From Neocallimastix lanati (nom. inval.) (lineage: Eukaryota > Neocallimastigomycota > Neocallimastigomycetes > Neocallimastigales > Neocallimastigaceae): a DNA stretch of 51,341 bases. Made by a program: the position numbers and the translations under genes. The DNA lies in assembly GCA_016946835.1 (NCBI GenBank), contig JACVTC010000306.1:1-51341 (forward strand), written 5' to 3'. Below the pieces are notes generated by a model. That model did no database searches, was not told the origin of the DNA, and was given only the letters and a program-made list of their open reading frames with translations. Of this stretch, positions 34,013-45,006 are shown piece after piece (position 1 is the stretch's first letter; every line of letters starts with the position of its first letter).

Positions 34013-34573
34013 TGTAACGAAATCTTCAGTTAGTAAAATTAGAACTTTGGTTTAATGGTTAGTTACATTGACCATGACCAATACTTCATGGGTTCGACTC
34101 ACACCTCAACCCATTTTGCATTAATAATTATTTTATTAATTATTTTATTAATTATTAATAATATCTTCTTGAATATTCTTTCTGTATAAAATTATAGAAA
34201 GTTAAAGATTCTTTCGGTTCGTAATTCAACCGAAATGAATTTAGAAATTCTTATTATATAAATTATTTTATTCTTTTTTGATAAGATTCATTTTCATCAA
34301 TTAAAATCTATATTCTAGAAACTTTACATTATTAATTATTACAAACATATTTCTAAATATTTCTTTAAAATTATTTTTACATGTTAAAACTGTTTTTCCG
34401 TTAAAAGTATAAATAGTGCGAACTTCACGAATGAAAATATTTTTCTTCGTGCTTTTATTAATAATAATTAACGTATAAGTAATTCAAAATATTACCTTGT
34501 TGATTAATATTAATAATTATTTTAAATTTTATAATTAATAAAAAATATTTCTAATAAAACGAATTATTTATAC
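34013..34573 (+). repeat. GY3-family LTR (probable GY3d2 5' LTR) with tRNA-like segment and TATA box
   Basis: Begins TGTAACGAAATCTTCAGTTA, close to the 3' LTR start of GY3d1 on the other strand. At 34040-34110 a tRNA-like segment has an A-box-like TGGTTTAATGGTTAG and a B-box-like GGGTTCGACTC. A TATA box, AAAGTATAAATAG, lies at about 34406-34418, followed by CACGAA...TTCGTG, which can pair. The right end at 34573 (TTATACA) is a guess. Confidence 0.55.
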
Positions 34574-35129
34574 AGATAGTGTAAACCTATTGAGTTTTCT
34601 CCTTTCTGTGTTTCTATATCTCATCCCGCCTTTACAATAGAAGTACCTCCGTTACAATAAAAGCACCTGCTAATCCAAGCCCTCAATACCTTTACGCTAT
34701 CCCGCAGACATTCTACCGTACTTTTAGGAATTCTACTTTCTCAATATCTTTTGGCAATCGTTGGGTTTCTACTTTTACTAATACCTACTCTTCCGGTTCT
34801 CTCTATCTTAGTCTAATAATCTTTGAATAAATCTTCTTATCTACTATCTCTTTAATACCGGACTTCTATATCTTTTAATCTCGGATTCTATCTCCTCCCA
34901 GACGAATAATTACTGCCTATTGATTCCTATTCAAATTATCACCTTGTCTGTTTTGAGTTACCCTCACTATTATATAATTCAATCCTTTGTATCTATTATA
35001 TTACCGGATAATCCTAATCCTATGGTTGTTGAAATTAATTTTTATAATAAAAATTCTTGTACTACCCGACCATATAATTCAAATTAAACTTGTACTACCC
35101 TATTAAGATAAAACTTGCATTACCTTAAC

Positions 35130-35167
<38 letters not shown>

Positions 35168-35371
35168 TTTTACTAAATAAAAAAAAAAAATTAATAATTA
35201 GATAAATAATATTAAATTAATCTTGTATTACCCTAACCCTTTAAAATTAATTCAAATATTTACCAACAAAATTAATTTATAATTAAATTAATATTAAATT
35301 CATTTAGTAAGAAAAAATAAAATTTTTTAATTTTTAGATAAATATTTAGTGAATAAATCAATTAGTTTTAG

Positions 35372-35419
<48 letters not shown>

Positions 35420-36542
35420 TTTTTTCATTTAATCTATCACAAAAATAATAATTTTTTTTAAATTAGCTTAGTATATAAAAAAAAAAAAAAAATAATAATA
35501 ATAATAATATTAATAATTATAATAATAATTTTTTATTTTTAATTATTTTAATAAAATACTTGCTTGAAATAATAGCAAGAAAAACCTGTACAATTTTATT
35601 TTTTTTATTTATTTATTTAAAAAAGCGTTTATACGAGCGAATAGAGCTCATATACAGAGTTAGAAGAATTGTCTTCTTTAGTGTTGCACTCGACGAATAG
35701 ATTTGGTTCTAGACTAGGTAAAACTCTATAAGAGAGCACCGTAGCCTATTATAAAGGAAAACGGTTCTAGGTTTGCAACAACTCTGGCGAATAAGGAGCT
35801 TACGTCACCGAAGGCGTAAGATTAAAATTATATAGTATTTTAAAATTTTATTTCGTGCTTACTCGCGGCACTAGTTATAATAGTACTGACGGTTTTTTCT
35901 ATAGTTGTGAGTCAATAGTACTATTCTATTTTATCAATCAATAATTTTATAATTAATATTATAATTTTATAATTAAGAAAACAAAGATTAAAATATAAAT
36001 ATAAGGTTTATACGACTTCCAAAGCGACAGAAGTTGGTCTCTGTTTTCGTAACATTTTAGTGTTCAGATACTATTGATATAGGGGAAAATAATTTGTTTT
36101 ATTCTTTTCAGCTAACAATAAGTTAGACATAATAAAGAATCTAACAATATTACTTCCTTTTGTCTATAAGACATTAACAATCGATTTTATCTGCGTTATC
36201 ACTAAAAGGCTAAAGGAACTTATCGTATAAAACTTTGATAGATTATATATTTAGTTGGTCCAATACTATATAATCTAGTTTATATTTCAGTAATTTTTGA
36301 TAAATAATTATAAAATAAAAATATTTAATTATAAAATATTATAAAGTGTTATTAAAATTTTGTGTTCTTATCCATTAACCTTGGAAACCTACCAATAAAC
36401 AACTTTTGAACTTTTGGAATCTCTACTACCTATCTACCTTTTGGATTATTGGAATCTCTACTACCACTTTGGGAACTTCTGGATTCTACCGCCTATTCTT
36501 TATCTTTGAAAACTTATTCTACTCTACCTTATTTATTTCAAT
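34574..36542 (+). other. GY3d2 leader: pyrimidine-rich tract, A/T runs and structured GC-richer islands
   Basis: 34574-35040 is unusually pyrimidine-rich on this strand. A runs lie at 35133-35160 and 35370-35415. 35625-35930 has near-normal base composition and several potential stems, for example CTTACG...CGTAAG at about 35798-35820 and AATAGTACT repeated inversely at about 35878-35925. 36001-36542 aligns with the GY3d1 leader. No coding sequence recognised. Confidence 0.5.
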
Positions 36543-38987
36543 ATGGACAACTATAATCAAGAAAATCCTACCTTTAAGGACGGTTTTGCTGGTGATCGTC
36601 GATTCTTTAAAGGATTTCTAGCTAAAATGGAACTTATTTTTATGATTCAACCGGAAAGATTTGCAAACGATGAAGCTAAAGTAATCTATATCATTTCTCG
36701 TTTGTATGGAAACGCCATGAATTGGGCTGCTACTCTCATTGAAAACCAAGATCCTTGTCTCCTTAATTATAATCAATTCATTGCTAGATTAAAATCAGTA
36801 TTTGGAAGCTACGATTCTACCTTTATTGCGAACCAGAAATTAAGAACAATCAAACAAAAACGAATTGGTGAAGTCAGAAATTATATTTTAGAATTTAATA
36901 AATACGCCGATGAATCTTCCTGGAATGAAGAAGCCAAGATGGACGCCTTTCTTGCCGGTCTACATGACCATATTGCTACTAGAATTTTAGAAATGTTTCC
37001 TGGACCTCAAACCCTCCTTGCTATGCAAACAATTGCATCTAGAATCGATAATCGTATTTCTACTCATAGACAATTCTCCAATCTTCAAGGTCAAAATTCA
37101 AATAATAGTAATATTAATAAAAATAAAAAGGGCAAAAAATCATTCTTTTTCCAAAAGCAATTTAAATCCAAACCTCATGGACCTCTATCTCAAGAAGAAA
37201 AAGAAAGAAGAAGAAGAGAAAATCTTTGTTTGTATTGTGGATCCTCTGAACATTCTCTCGACAATTGTTCACTTAAAAATAAATATAAAAATAAAAATAA
37301 ACCTTCATCAAGTAGCACTTATGTTTCTAATCCCGAATCAAAACCTATTTCTAGACCTAGAGTTTCTGACTCAAATCTTCCTATTTACGAATTTTCTTTG
37401 AGTATTGATAATACAAATTCTACTGCTAAAATTCTTCTCGATACTGGTTCTCAAATCAATTTAATGGATATCTACTATATTAAAGAAAATAATATCCCGT
37501 ATTCAACTAAAACTAATTTCCCTAATGTATCTGGCATCGGTGGAAAGCAAACTATTCTTGGAAAAACTCTTCCTATTTCCATCACTTATAATAACCATAA
37601 ATGTAAAACTCAATTCTATGTGGTTGACCTTCCTTCTTATTGTGCTATTTTAGGTTTCGAATGGATTTCTACTCATAATCCTGATATTGACTTCAAAAAT
37701 AAAGTCTTAAGATTTAATTCCAATTATTGCGTTGAAAATTGTTTAATCATCCCTAACTCCTTTACTTCTTATGTTCCTCTAAATACTACTAAACAAAATG
37801 ACAAAAATGAAAATGAAGAAATCAATAATAAAATAAGCAAATCATTACCAAAAAAATTACTTCCATTTATAGACACTTTCAGTGAAATATACACTAATCA
37901 ATCACCTCCTTATTGTCCTTTTGATAGCGAGATTAAACCCAAACAAAATGAAAAACTTCATTATGACCCAATCTACTCCTTAACTAAAAATGAATCTCTA
38001 GCTTCGAAGAAATATATTAAAGAAAATGAAGACAAAAAATTTATTAGAAAATCTAAATCTCCAGCTGCTGCTTCTGTTTTATTTGTTCCCAAGAAAGACA
38101 TAAATGACCTCTTCCGTATTCATAAACCACCCTCCGATTTTTTTTCCGATAAAGATTCTCAATTCACTTCAAAATTTTGGTCAGCTATTTGTAAATCTTT
38201 CAATATCACAACGAAACTTGCTTCTCCCTTCCATCACCAAACCAATGGTTTAACGGAGAGGGTGAACTCCGTTATTGAACAATACTTAAGATGTTATTCA
38301 AACTTCAAAGGTTCTGATTGGTATAATTTTTTATTCCTAGCAGAATTCAGTTATAATAATTCAATTCAAGAATCAATTAAGCACTCACCTTTTTATGCAA
38401 ACTATGGATATAATCCAAGATATTCACCATCAATTCCAAACAGTACAGATGTTCCTAGAGCTGATGAATTTACAAAAGACCTTTCAGAATTATTCAAAAC
38501 ACTTAATGGAAATTTACAACAAGCAAGAAAAAAGCAAGAAGAATTCGCAAACAAACATCGTATTGAAGCTCCAAATTTTAAACCTGGTGATAAAGTGTGG
38601 ATTAATAGTTCACTTATAATTCATAATGGAAATAAAAAACTTAAACCCAGAAAACTTGGTCCATATAAAATCATTAAGAAAATTTCTCCCGTTTCATATA
38701 AGTTAGACTTACCAAAAGAAATCAGAATCCATCCTGTAATACATGTTTCTGAACTTGAACCATTTTATGAAGATCACTTTGGACGAAAGAAAGAACCACC
38801 ACCACCGATAATTATTGACAATGAAGAAGAATACGAAGTTGAAAAAATTCTTGATAAAAGAAAACATTATGGCAAAACCCAATATCTTATTAAATGGAAA
38901 GGCTATCCTTTATCTGAAGCATCTTGGGAACCCGAAGAAAACTTAAATTGCCCTAAACTCTTAAAAGAATTTAACAATAATAACTAA
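36543..38987 (+). CDS. GY3d2: intact 814-residue gag-protease-integrase C-terminus-chromodomain fusion lacking reverse transcriptase
   Basis: One uninterrupted frame. Gag occupies residues 1-180, with a CCHC knuckle [14 protein letters not shown] at 229-242 and a protease with intact DTG at 300-302. The start of the pol linker and reverse transcriptase follows ([20 protein letters not shown], to about 518). The frame then jumps in phase to the integrase core ([14 protein letters not shown] from about 533, [21 protein letters not shown]), followed by the GPYKI module and a canonical chromodomain at 761-812. All of reverse transcriptase past its first block, RNase H, and the integrase finger with its first catalytic Asp are absent. 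The open frame across the joint, an intact protease and more than 800 codons without a stop suggest either a young deletion or retained protein function. It cannot copy itself and would need enzymes from a full-length relative. Confidence 0.93.
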   Translation: MDNYNQENPTFKDGFAGDRRFFKGFLAKMELIFMIQPERFANDEAKVIYIISRLYGNAMNWAATLIENQDPCLLNYNQFIARLKSVFGSYDSTFIANQKLRTIKQKRIGEVRNYILEFNKYADESSWNEEAKMDAFLAGLHDHIATRILEMFPGPQTLLAMQTIASRIDNRISTHRQFSNLQGQNSNNSNINKNKKGKKSFFFQKQFKSKPHGPLSQEEKERRRRENLCLYCGSSEHSLDNCSLKNKYKNKNKPSSSSTYVSNPESKPISRPRVSDSNLPIYEFSLSIDNTNSTAKILLDTGSQINLMDIYYIKENNIPYSTKTNFPNVSGIGGKQTILGKTLPISITYNNHKCKTQFYVVDLPSYCAILGFEWISTHNPDIDFKNKVLRFNSNYCVENCLIIPNSFTSYVPLNTTKQNDKNENEEINNKISKSLPKKLLPFIDTFSEIYTNQSPPYCPFDSEIKPKQNEKLHYDPIYSLTKNESLASKKYIKENEDKKFIRKSKSPAAASVLFVPKKDINDLFRIHKPPSDFFSDKDSQFTSKFWSAICKSFNITTKLASPFHHQTNGLTERVNSVIEQYLRCYSNFKGSDWYNFLFLAEFSYNNSIQESIKHSPFYANYGYNPRYSPSIPNSTDVPRADEFTKDLSELFKTLNGNLQQARKKQEEFANKHRIEAPNFKPGDKVWINSSLIIHNGNKKLKPRKLGPYKIIKKISPVSYKLDLPKEIRIHPVIHVSELEPFYEDHFGRKKEPPPPIIIDNEEEYEVEKILDKRKHYGKTQYLIKWKGYPLSEASWEPEENLNCPKLLKEFNNNN

Positions 38988-39322
38988 AATTAAAACTTGA
39001 AAATGAATCTTCACTTTATTAATATCAAACTTATATTAATTTATTAATATCAATATTACTAAATATTATTTTATATTATTAAATATTATTAATATTCATG
39101 TATTCTTATTATACATTATATTCATGTAACTTTATTAATATCATGTAATTTTATTCAAAAAAGTTCGTACTATAAAATGGTTAATTATTATTTTTATTTT
39201 ATTTTAGTTTAGTTTAGTTTAGTTTAATTTAGTTTAGTTTAGTTTAGTTTGCTTAATTTTAGTATAAGTTATGCCTAACTGTTAGATTCGTCTGGTATCC
39301 GAATCCTGGAGGCGGACCATGT
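38988..39322 (+). other. GY3d2 3' untranslated region, polypurine tract and first LTR bases
   Basis: Matches the 3' region of GY3d1, including GGTATCCGAATCCTGG and then GGCGGACCA at 39309-39319. The LTR that should start here with TG is interrupted after three bases by GY2. Confidence 0.75.
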
Positions 39323-40251
39323 TGTAAAATAAAATAATAGCTTAGGTCGGCGAGGACAGACTATAATTTATTTTACACTATTTTATTATATCAACACTAT
39401 AATTAATTATTAACTAAAACACTAAAACTAAAAAACTAATTTAATTTTTTGTTTTATAAAAAAAATCCTTTTATTAATATTTCTTATTTGTTGGATTTAA
39501 CTATTCTAAAATCAACAATCACTTAACTGGGTACCGTAGGGTCCTTTACCGGAAAGCCTACTAGCAGTTAAGATTTTAAAATAAAATTTAAAATAAAATT
39601 TGTTTTATAAAAGATAACTATTCTAATAATAGTTATAATACTAATTAATAAAATATAAAATTTATACTATCTATATTATCTATACTAAACTATACTATTC
39701 TAAACTATACTATTTTCTATACTATTTTCCAACTATCGTTCAATAGTTGAAAATTAACTCTTTTTATACTTTTTGAAAATTAAAATTTAAATTGAATAGA
39801 TTGTAATAAACTAACTAAAATATTATTATATATTTGTAATTACATTTAATAATAAATTACATGAATTTTTATGAGTTATTTTAATATAAAAACTATTTAA
39901 AACTATCTAATATTTCTAAAAATAAATAAACAAAACGGCAAGTTTTTGTAAACAAACGGAAAAGGCAATTTTTCTTTGATTATTTTAATTTAACTAATTT
40001 ATGACTAATTATTTTTAATTTACAAGTTTCATGACTTATTATTTTTAATTTACAAAGTTTCATGATTCAAAGTGAGTAATAATGATGTAAATTCTCCAAA
40101 TAATTTAGTCATACATTTTTGAGAAAATTAATTAAATTAATAATTTGGAATACATTTAAATTTATATTAAAAATTTGGAAAACATTTTTATCCACAATAA
40201 TTTACATTACATTACATTTAAATACGTATTCAAATTATTAAATATTTTACA
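39323..40251 (-). repeat. GY2 3' LTR
   Basis: On the minus strand it begins TGTAAAATATTT and is preceded by the purine tract ACAGAGGGGCA. The motif GGGCTCGACTTAAA just upstream of the tract is shared with GY1 (AGCTCGACTTAAA). Confidence 0.95.
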
Positions 40252-40284
40252 TGCCCCTCTGTTTAAGTCGAGCCCCTGAGCGAC

Positions 40285-43200
40285 TTATAATCTAGAAGGA
40301 ACTCTATTTGTTTTATTGAACTCTTGAACTAATTGAGGATCAGTGATTTCATCTTCAGACAACCAAGTACATTCAGTAGCTGGAAGTCCTTTCCATAACA
40401 TAAAGTAAAAAGGTTTATTGTTAACAACTTTAGCGGCAACAATCTTCAAAGGTTCCTTTCCTTCAGTATCAGTAGCGATCGAAGTAATTCGAGTAATAGT
40501 ACTTGTACTTGATTCATCAAATTCTCTTTCATTGTAAGGTTCTAGGTTTGAAATATGGAAAACATTATGACATTTAATAGTATCAGGCAATTCTAATTTA
40601 TAAGAAACAGGGCCTGTTTTTTCAATAATTTTAAAAGGACCGAGTTTTCTGTTAGTCAATTTAGAAGGACCTTTTGGAAGTAAGTCTGGACGCTTTAACC
40701 AAACTTTATCACCTACTTTTAATTTTGGTCCTACAATTCTTAAGTGATCTGCATATCTCTTATATCTTTCCTTAGCTTTTTCTAAATTTTTCTTGAGGAA
40801 TTGCATGTTTTTCCTTATTTGTTCAACATGGTCAATGGTACTTGTTCTTCTGCTAACAGCAGGTATAACTGGATTGAATTTTGGATTAAAACCATAATTT
40901 GAGAAGAATGGTGTCTGATTAGTCGATTGTTGTAATGTGTTATTATATGCGAATTCAGCATAAGGAAGAATGTCCATCCAGTTATTTTTTCTTTTGTTAA
41001 TATAGCACCTTAAAAATTGTTCTAATATACCATTAACTCGTTCAGTTTGACCATCTGTTTGAGGGTGATGTGCTGTTGACAAATTTTGACGAATATCTAA
41101 TAGACTGCATAATCGTGTCCAAAATTCCGAGGTAAATTGAGAACCCCTATCCGAAACAATATCATCTGGAAGGCCGTGTAAGCGAAAGATTTCACGAAAG
41201 AAAACATCTGCAGCGATAACAGCGGTAGGAAGGTTTCTAAATGGGATAAAATGAGCCATTTTAGTTAATCTGTCTACTATAACCATAATTACTGATTTGT
41301 CTCTCGATTTAGGTAAATCAGTGATGAAATCCATTGAAACTGAGGACCATGGTCTTTTTGGAGTAGGAAGAGGTTGAAGTAATCCATAAGGACGGTGGCG
41401 ATCATCTTTTACTTGAGCACATGTTTTGCATGATGCGATATACTTAACAATATCGGAAGTCATCTTAAACCAAACAAAATTTCTACTTATAATTTCTTTG
41501 GTTTTGAGAATACCAAAATGACCTTGAACTGGATTATCATGATGAATAGCAATGATAATATTTCTCATCTTCTTTGGAACGAAAATTAAACCCTTATATA
41601 ATAATAAACCTTCTTCGTCAATAGTAAAGTCTTTCATTTTATTTTTATATTTATTATTAGAAGTAGATTCTCCTTTTTTGATCTTGATTAATTCTTGTAT
41701 GACTTCATCATCTTTAATTTCTTTTATCAATTCATCTTTTAAGTTCCCTTGAATTGCAACTAAACATAAATCTTCTGTAGCTTCTTGTATTGTAAGACAA
41801 GCTGAAGTTTCTTTTTCATCATCTATTTCTTGATTTTCATAATCTGGTCTTCTCGAAAAAGCATCTGGTTTTCCACCTTCTTTTCCTGGTCTATATTGTA
41901 TTTTGTAATCAAATCGAGATAAGAATAAGTTCCATCTTATTTGACGTTGAGATAACAACTCAGGTTTACGTGGAAAAGTTAAATTTTTATGATCGGTATA
42001 AATTGTAAATTGATGCTTAGCCCCTTCTAAGTAATGTCTCCATTCTTGTAACGCACACTTGACAGCTAATAATTCCTTGTCATATATTGGATAATTCTTT
42101 TCAGATTTTGTTAAACCTCTTGAATAATAACAAATTGGATGTAATGCGTTTGTATATTTTTGTCTTTGAGATAACACAGCACCGATTGCAAAATTACTTG
42201 CATCTGTCTCTACTATAAACGGTAAATCCGGATCTGCATGAACAAGTATTGGCTCTTTTGTAAAGAGTTTCTTTAAAGTTTCGAATGCGGCAGAACATTC
42301 CTCAGTCCATTCATATTTAACATCTTTTCTTGTTAAGTTGTGTAACGGCTTAGCAATTTTAGCAAAGTTTGGGATGAATCTTCGGTAGTAGTTGCATAAA
42401 CCTATAAATGATTGTACTTCTTTGACTGTAGTTGGTATTGGCCATTCTAAGATAGACTTAACTTTATCCGGATCCATGGAAATTCCTTGATTGGATATTA
42501 CGTGCCCCAAGAATGTTGTTTTCTGGACTTCAAATTCACACTTACTTAATTTTGCATAAAGACCACTTTCTTGTAATTTCTTAAGTATTTTCTTAACATG
42601 TGTACGGTGTTCTTCTAATGTCTCAGAATAAATAAGTATATCATCGATATAGGCAAAAGCAAATTCATCTAAGTATTCTCCTAAAACGTCATTAATAAAG
42701 TGTTGGAAAGTTGCAGGTGCATTCTTCAAACCAAATGGCATAACAAGATATTCGAAATGACCATATCTTGTTCGAAATGCTGTTTTATATTCATCACCTT
42801 CACGTATTCTTACCAGGTTATAAGCTGATTTTAAATCTAACTTAGTAAAATACTTAGCTTCTCTCAATCTGTCAAAAAGCTCGGTGATTAAAGGGAGTGG
42901 ATAGGAGTCCCTTATAGTATTTTCATTAAGTCTTCGATAATCGACACAAAGTCTTAAACTTCCATCCTTTTTTCTAACGAATAAAATTGGAGCACCAGCA
43001 GGAGATGTTGAAGGTCTAATGAAGCCTTTTTCTAAATTTTCTTTGATATATTCTTTTAAAGCTTCACGTTCTTCTTCCGTTAATGGATATAATGGTCCAT
43101 AAAATAAGTCTACATCATCCTTTAATCTAATTTTACAGTCGTATGGACGATGTGGTGGTAATTCGTTACACTCTTGTTCATCAAACACATTTTTAAATTT

Positions 43201-44910
43201 CTCATATTGTTTTGGTATTCTTTCCAAACTTTTATTTTCTTTAACACTTTCATTATTATAATCACATTTAATAACACTTTTATCTTTATTTTCATTTTTT
43301 AAAACATAACAGCAAGCATAATTTTCAAATTTTCCTTTATTTAATTCTTTTCTTTTAATACATTTTTCTTTTTTAACTAAGGCTTTTTTCATAATAGCCT
43401 TTATATTACGTGATTTTTTACTACATAATTTATTTTTATTATCGACTAATTTTTTAACATCATTATTATCTAAACTATCTAATACATTATTATAATTATT
43501 AATAATTTCTCTAGCTAATTGTATCTTACTTCGGCGGATTTCATCTTTTTTCTTCTTTTCTTCAGTTGTTCTTCTCATAATATCTTCAGCGGTGGCACAA
43601 CAATTTCTCTTGCAGTATTGGGAACTGAATCTGATATTACCTTTATCAAATTCAATTGTTGGGCAATGCTTCTTCAACCATGGATTTCCTAAAATAACCG
43701 AAATTCCTTTTGGTAAACTATAAATGTAAAATTGAATGGTTTCGATATGTTGACCCATGACCATAGTTAATGGAATGGTTTCATAACGAATTGTTCCATT
43801 TCCGTTAAATCCGATAACGTTTTTCTCATGGCGGATTCGTTGTACTGGGATCTGGTATTTATCGGCGGTAGCTCTATCCATAATATTAAGATCTGAGCCA
43901 GTATCTAGAATTGCGGACATAATAAAACCATTTTTGTACTTAAAAACAACATTGTAAGTGTGAGCTAAACTTTTCTCGCTCAATTTAATCTGTAAGATCT
44001 TTTCTCTTCTTCTAATTTTGTCCTGTTGCTTGGGACAGTTTTCCTTTAAGTGGCTTGTGCTCTTACATATAAAACACTTCTTCGGTTTGTTTGACCTCTT
44101 TGGTGAAGAATCCCTGTAATTTTGGCTACTTCGGTAATTGTTTTGGTAACGACTTGATCCTAAATCCCTACGAAAAGGTCTAATTCTTCTTTGATCTATA
44201 TCCATTGGGTCATTTCCGTTAACACGACGATCTTCTTCAGCATTAGCAGCTACAACATTAATTAGTTCATTAATTCTTCTAATTCTAGGATAAATTAGTT
44301 TGGTTCTTTCTTTTTCTCTTGTTGGTAAACCCTCAATGAAAAAATGGATTTTAGCTTCGTCATTAAATGATGAATCTCTGGCTATTTTCTCGAACTGATT
44401 GCAGTATTCGGCTATTGTTCTAAATTGTTGGCTACGTATCTTGGTAAGTCGACTGTTCGCGACATCTGAACTCGCACAGGATTTGTAACGTTGTTGCAAA
44501 GCGTCAATAAAATTCTCGTAATTTTCCAATAGTGGACTTTCTTCTTTAACTAGATCAGCAAACCATTCAGCAGCGTTTCCCTCCAAATAACTACTTATGA
44601 TATCAATCTTGAATTCGTCATCAGCAGCAGCTTCTTCGTCTAAATTGTACTTAAAATATCGGTTGATTTGACCAAGGAAGGCTGGTAGTTCGTTTCTTCT
44701 TCCGGAGAATGCTTTTGGTTTCGGAATGAGGCGTGCCCTGGTATTGACGTTATTACCAACCTCATTTTCTATTTCCATGGAGCTGGCTTCAGAGGCTGCG
44801 TCAAAGTCTCCCCTAGCTCCTGGATGTTGATTGTTGATATTTATGTAATTCATCTTATTATTATTATTTATTAAACTATAAATTAAACTATAAAGTATTA
44901 CTAAATCCAC
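40285..44910 (-). CDS. GY2 gag-pol polyprotein, about 1541 residues, intact
   Basis: Gag has a CCHC knuckle CFICKSTSHLKENC at residues 279-292. The protease has DTG at 336-338. A long basic linker spans 440-570. Reverse transcriptase spans about 590-800 with YIDD at 754-757. RNase H spans about 895-1020. Integrase has an HHCC finger at about 1123-1165 and catalytic Asp 1194, Asp 1254 and Glu 1290. The GPFKI module and a divergent chromodomain-like end (FYFMLWKGLPATECTWLSED) follow. The first 19 residues (MDLVILYSLIYSLINNNNK) are hydrophobic and probably untranslated leader; the Met at residue 20 (44853) is the more likely start. It is clearly related to GY1 over its whole length, but its LTR and primer site differ. 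Confidence 0.96.
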   Translation of the reverse strand: MDLVILYSLIYSLINNNNKMNYININNQHPGARGDFDAASEASSMEIENEVGNNVNTRARLIPKPKAFSGRRNELPAFLGQINRYFKYNLDEEAAADDEFKIDIISSYLEGNAAEWFADLVKEESPLLENYENFIDALQQRYKSCASSDVANSRLTKIRSQQFRTIAEYCNQFEKIARDSSFNDEAKIHFFIEGLPTREKERTKLIYPRIRRINELINVVAANAEEDRRVNGNDPMDIDQRRIRPFRRDLGSSRYQNNYRSSQNYRDSSPKRSNKPKKCFICKSTSHLKENCPKQQDKIRRREKILQIKLSEKSLAHTYNVVFKYKNGFIMSAILDTGSDLNIMDRATADKYQIPVQRIRHEKNVIGFNGNGTIRYETIPLTMVMGQHIETIQFYIYSLPKGISVILGNPWLKKHCPTIEFDKGNIRFSSQYCKRNCCATAEDIMRRTTEEKKKKDEIRRSKIQLAREIINNYNNVLDSLDNNDVKKLVDNKNKLCSKKSRNIKAIMKKALVKKEKCIKRKELNKGKFENYACCYVLKNENKDKSVIKCDYNNESVKENKSLERIPKQYEKFKNVFDEQECNELPPHRPYDCKIRLKDDVDLFYGPLYPLTEEEREALKEYIKENLEKGFIRPSTSPAGAPILFVRKKDGSLRLCVDYRRLNENTIRDSYPLPLITELFDRLREAKYFTKLDLKSAYNLVRIREGDEYKTAFRTRYGHFEYLVMPFGLKNAPATFQHFINDVLGEYLDEFAFAYIDDILIYSETLEEHRTHVKKILKKLQESGLYAKLSKCEFEVQKTTFLGHVISNQGISMDPDKVKSILEWPIPTTVKEVQSFIGLCNYYRRFIPNFAKIAKPLHNLTRKDVKYEWTEECSAAFETLKKLFTKEPILVHADPDLPFIVETDASNFAIGAVLSQRQKYTNALHPICYYSRGLTKSEKNYPIYDKELLAVKCALQEWRHYLEGAKHQFTIYTDHKNLTFPRKPELLSQRQIRWNLFLSRFDYKIQYRPGKEGGKPDAFSRRPDYENQEIDDEKETSACLTIQEATEDLCLVAIQGNLKDELIKEIKDDEVIQELIKIKKGESTSNNKYKNKMKDFTIDEEGLLLYKGLIFVPKKMRNIIIAIHHDNPVQGHFGILKTKEIISRNFVWFKMTSDIVKYIASCKTCAQVKDDRHRPYGLLQPLPTPKRPWSSVSMDFITDLPKSRDKSVIMVIVDRLTKMAHFIPFRNLPTAVIAADVFFREIFRLHGLPDDIVSDRGSQFTSEFWTRLCSLLDIRQNLSTAHHPQTDGQTERVNGILEQFLRCYINKRKNNWMDILPYAEFAYNNTLQQSTNQTPFFSNYGFNPKFNPVIPAVSRRTSTIDHVEQIRKNMQFLKKNLEKAKERYKRYADHLRIVGPKLKVGDKVWLKRPDLLPKGPSKLTNRKLGPFKIIEKTGPVSYKLELPDTIKCHNVFHISNLEPYNEREFDESSTSTITRITSIATDTEGKEPLKIVAAKVVNNKPFYFMLWKGLPATECTWLSEDEITDPQLVQEFNKTNRVPSRL

Positions 44911-44995
44911 TTTTTAATTATTTTTTCAAAAAAAAAAAAAAATTTATACTATTACTAGTCTATCCTACACAAAGGTAAACTATACTAATCTAAGG

Positions 44996-45006
44996 AGTTG
45001 GAAAAT
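44996..45006 (-). promoter_or_regulatory. GY2 putative self-priming primer-binding site
   Basis: The minus strand reads ATTTTCCAACT directly after the 5' LTR. Its exact complement, AGTTGGAAAAT, lies in the LTR at 45418-45408, about 35 bases past the start of the TATA motif. The sequence differs from the GY1 site but has the same length, position and logic. Confidence 0.72.

Noticed and set aside
34040-34110. A functional tRNA gene
   Set aside because: A-box-like and B-box-like motifs are present, but the acceptor and T stems do not pair. It is kept only as a tRNA-like segment.
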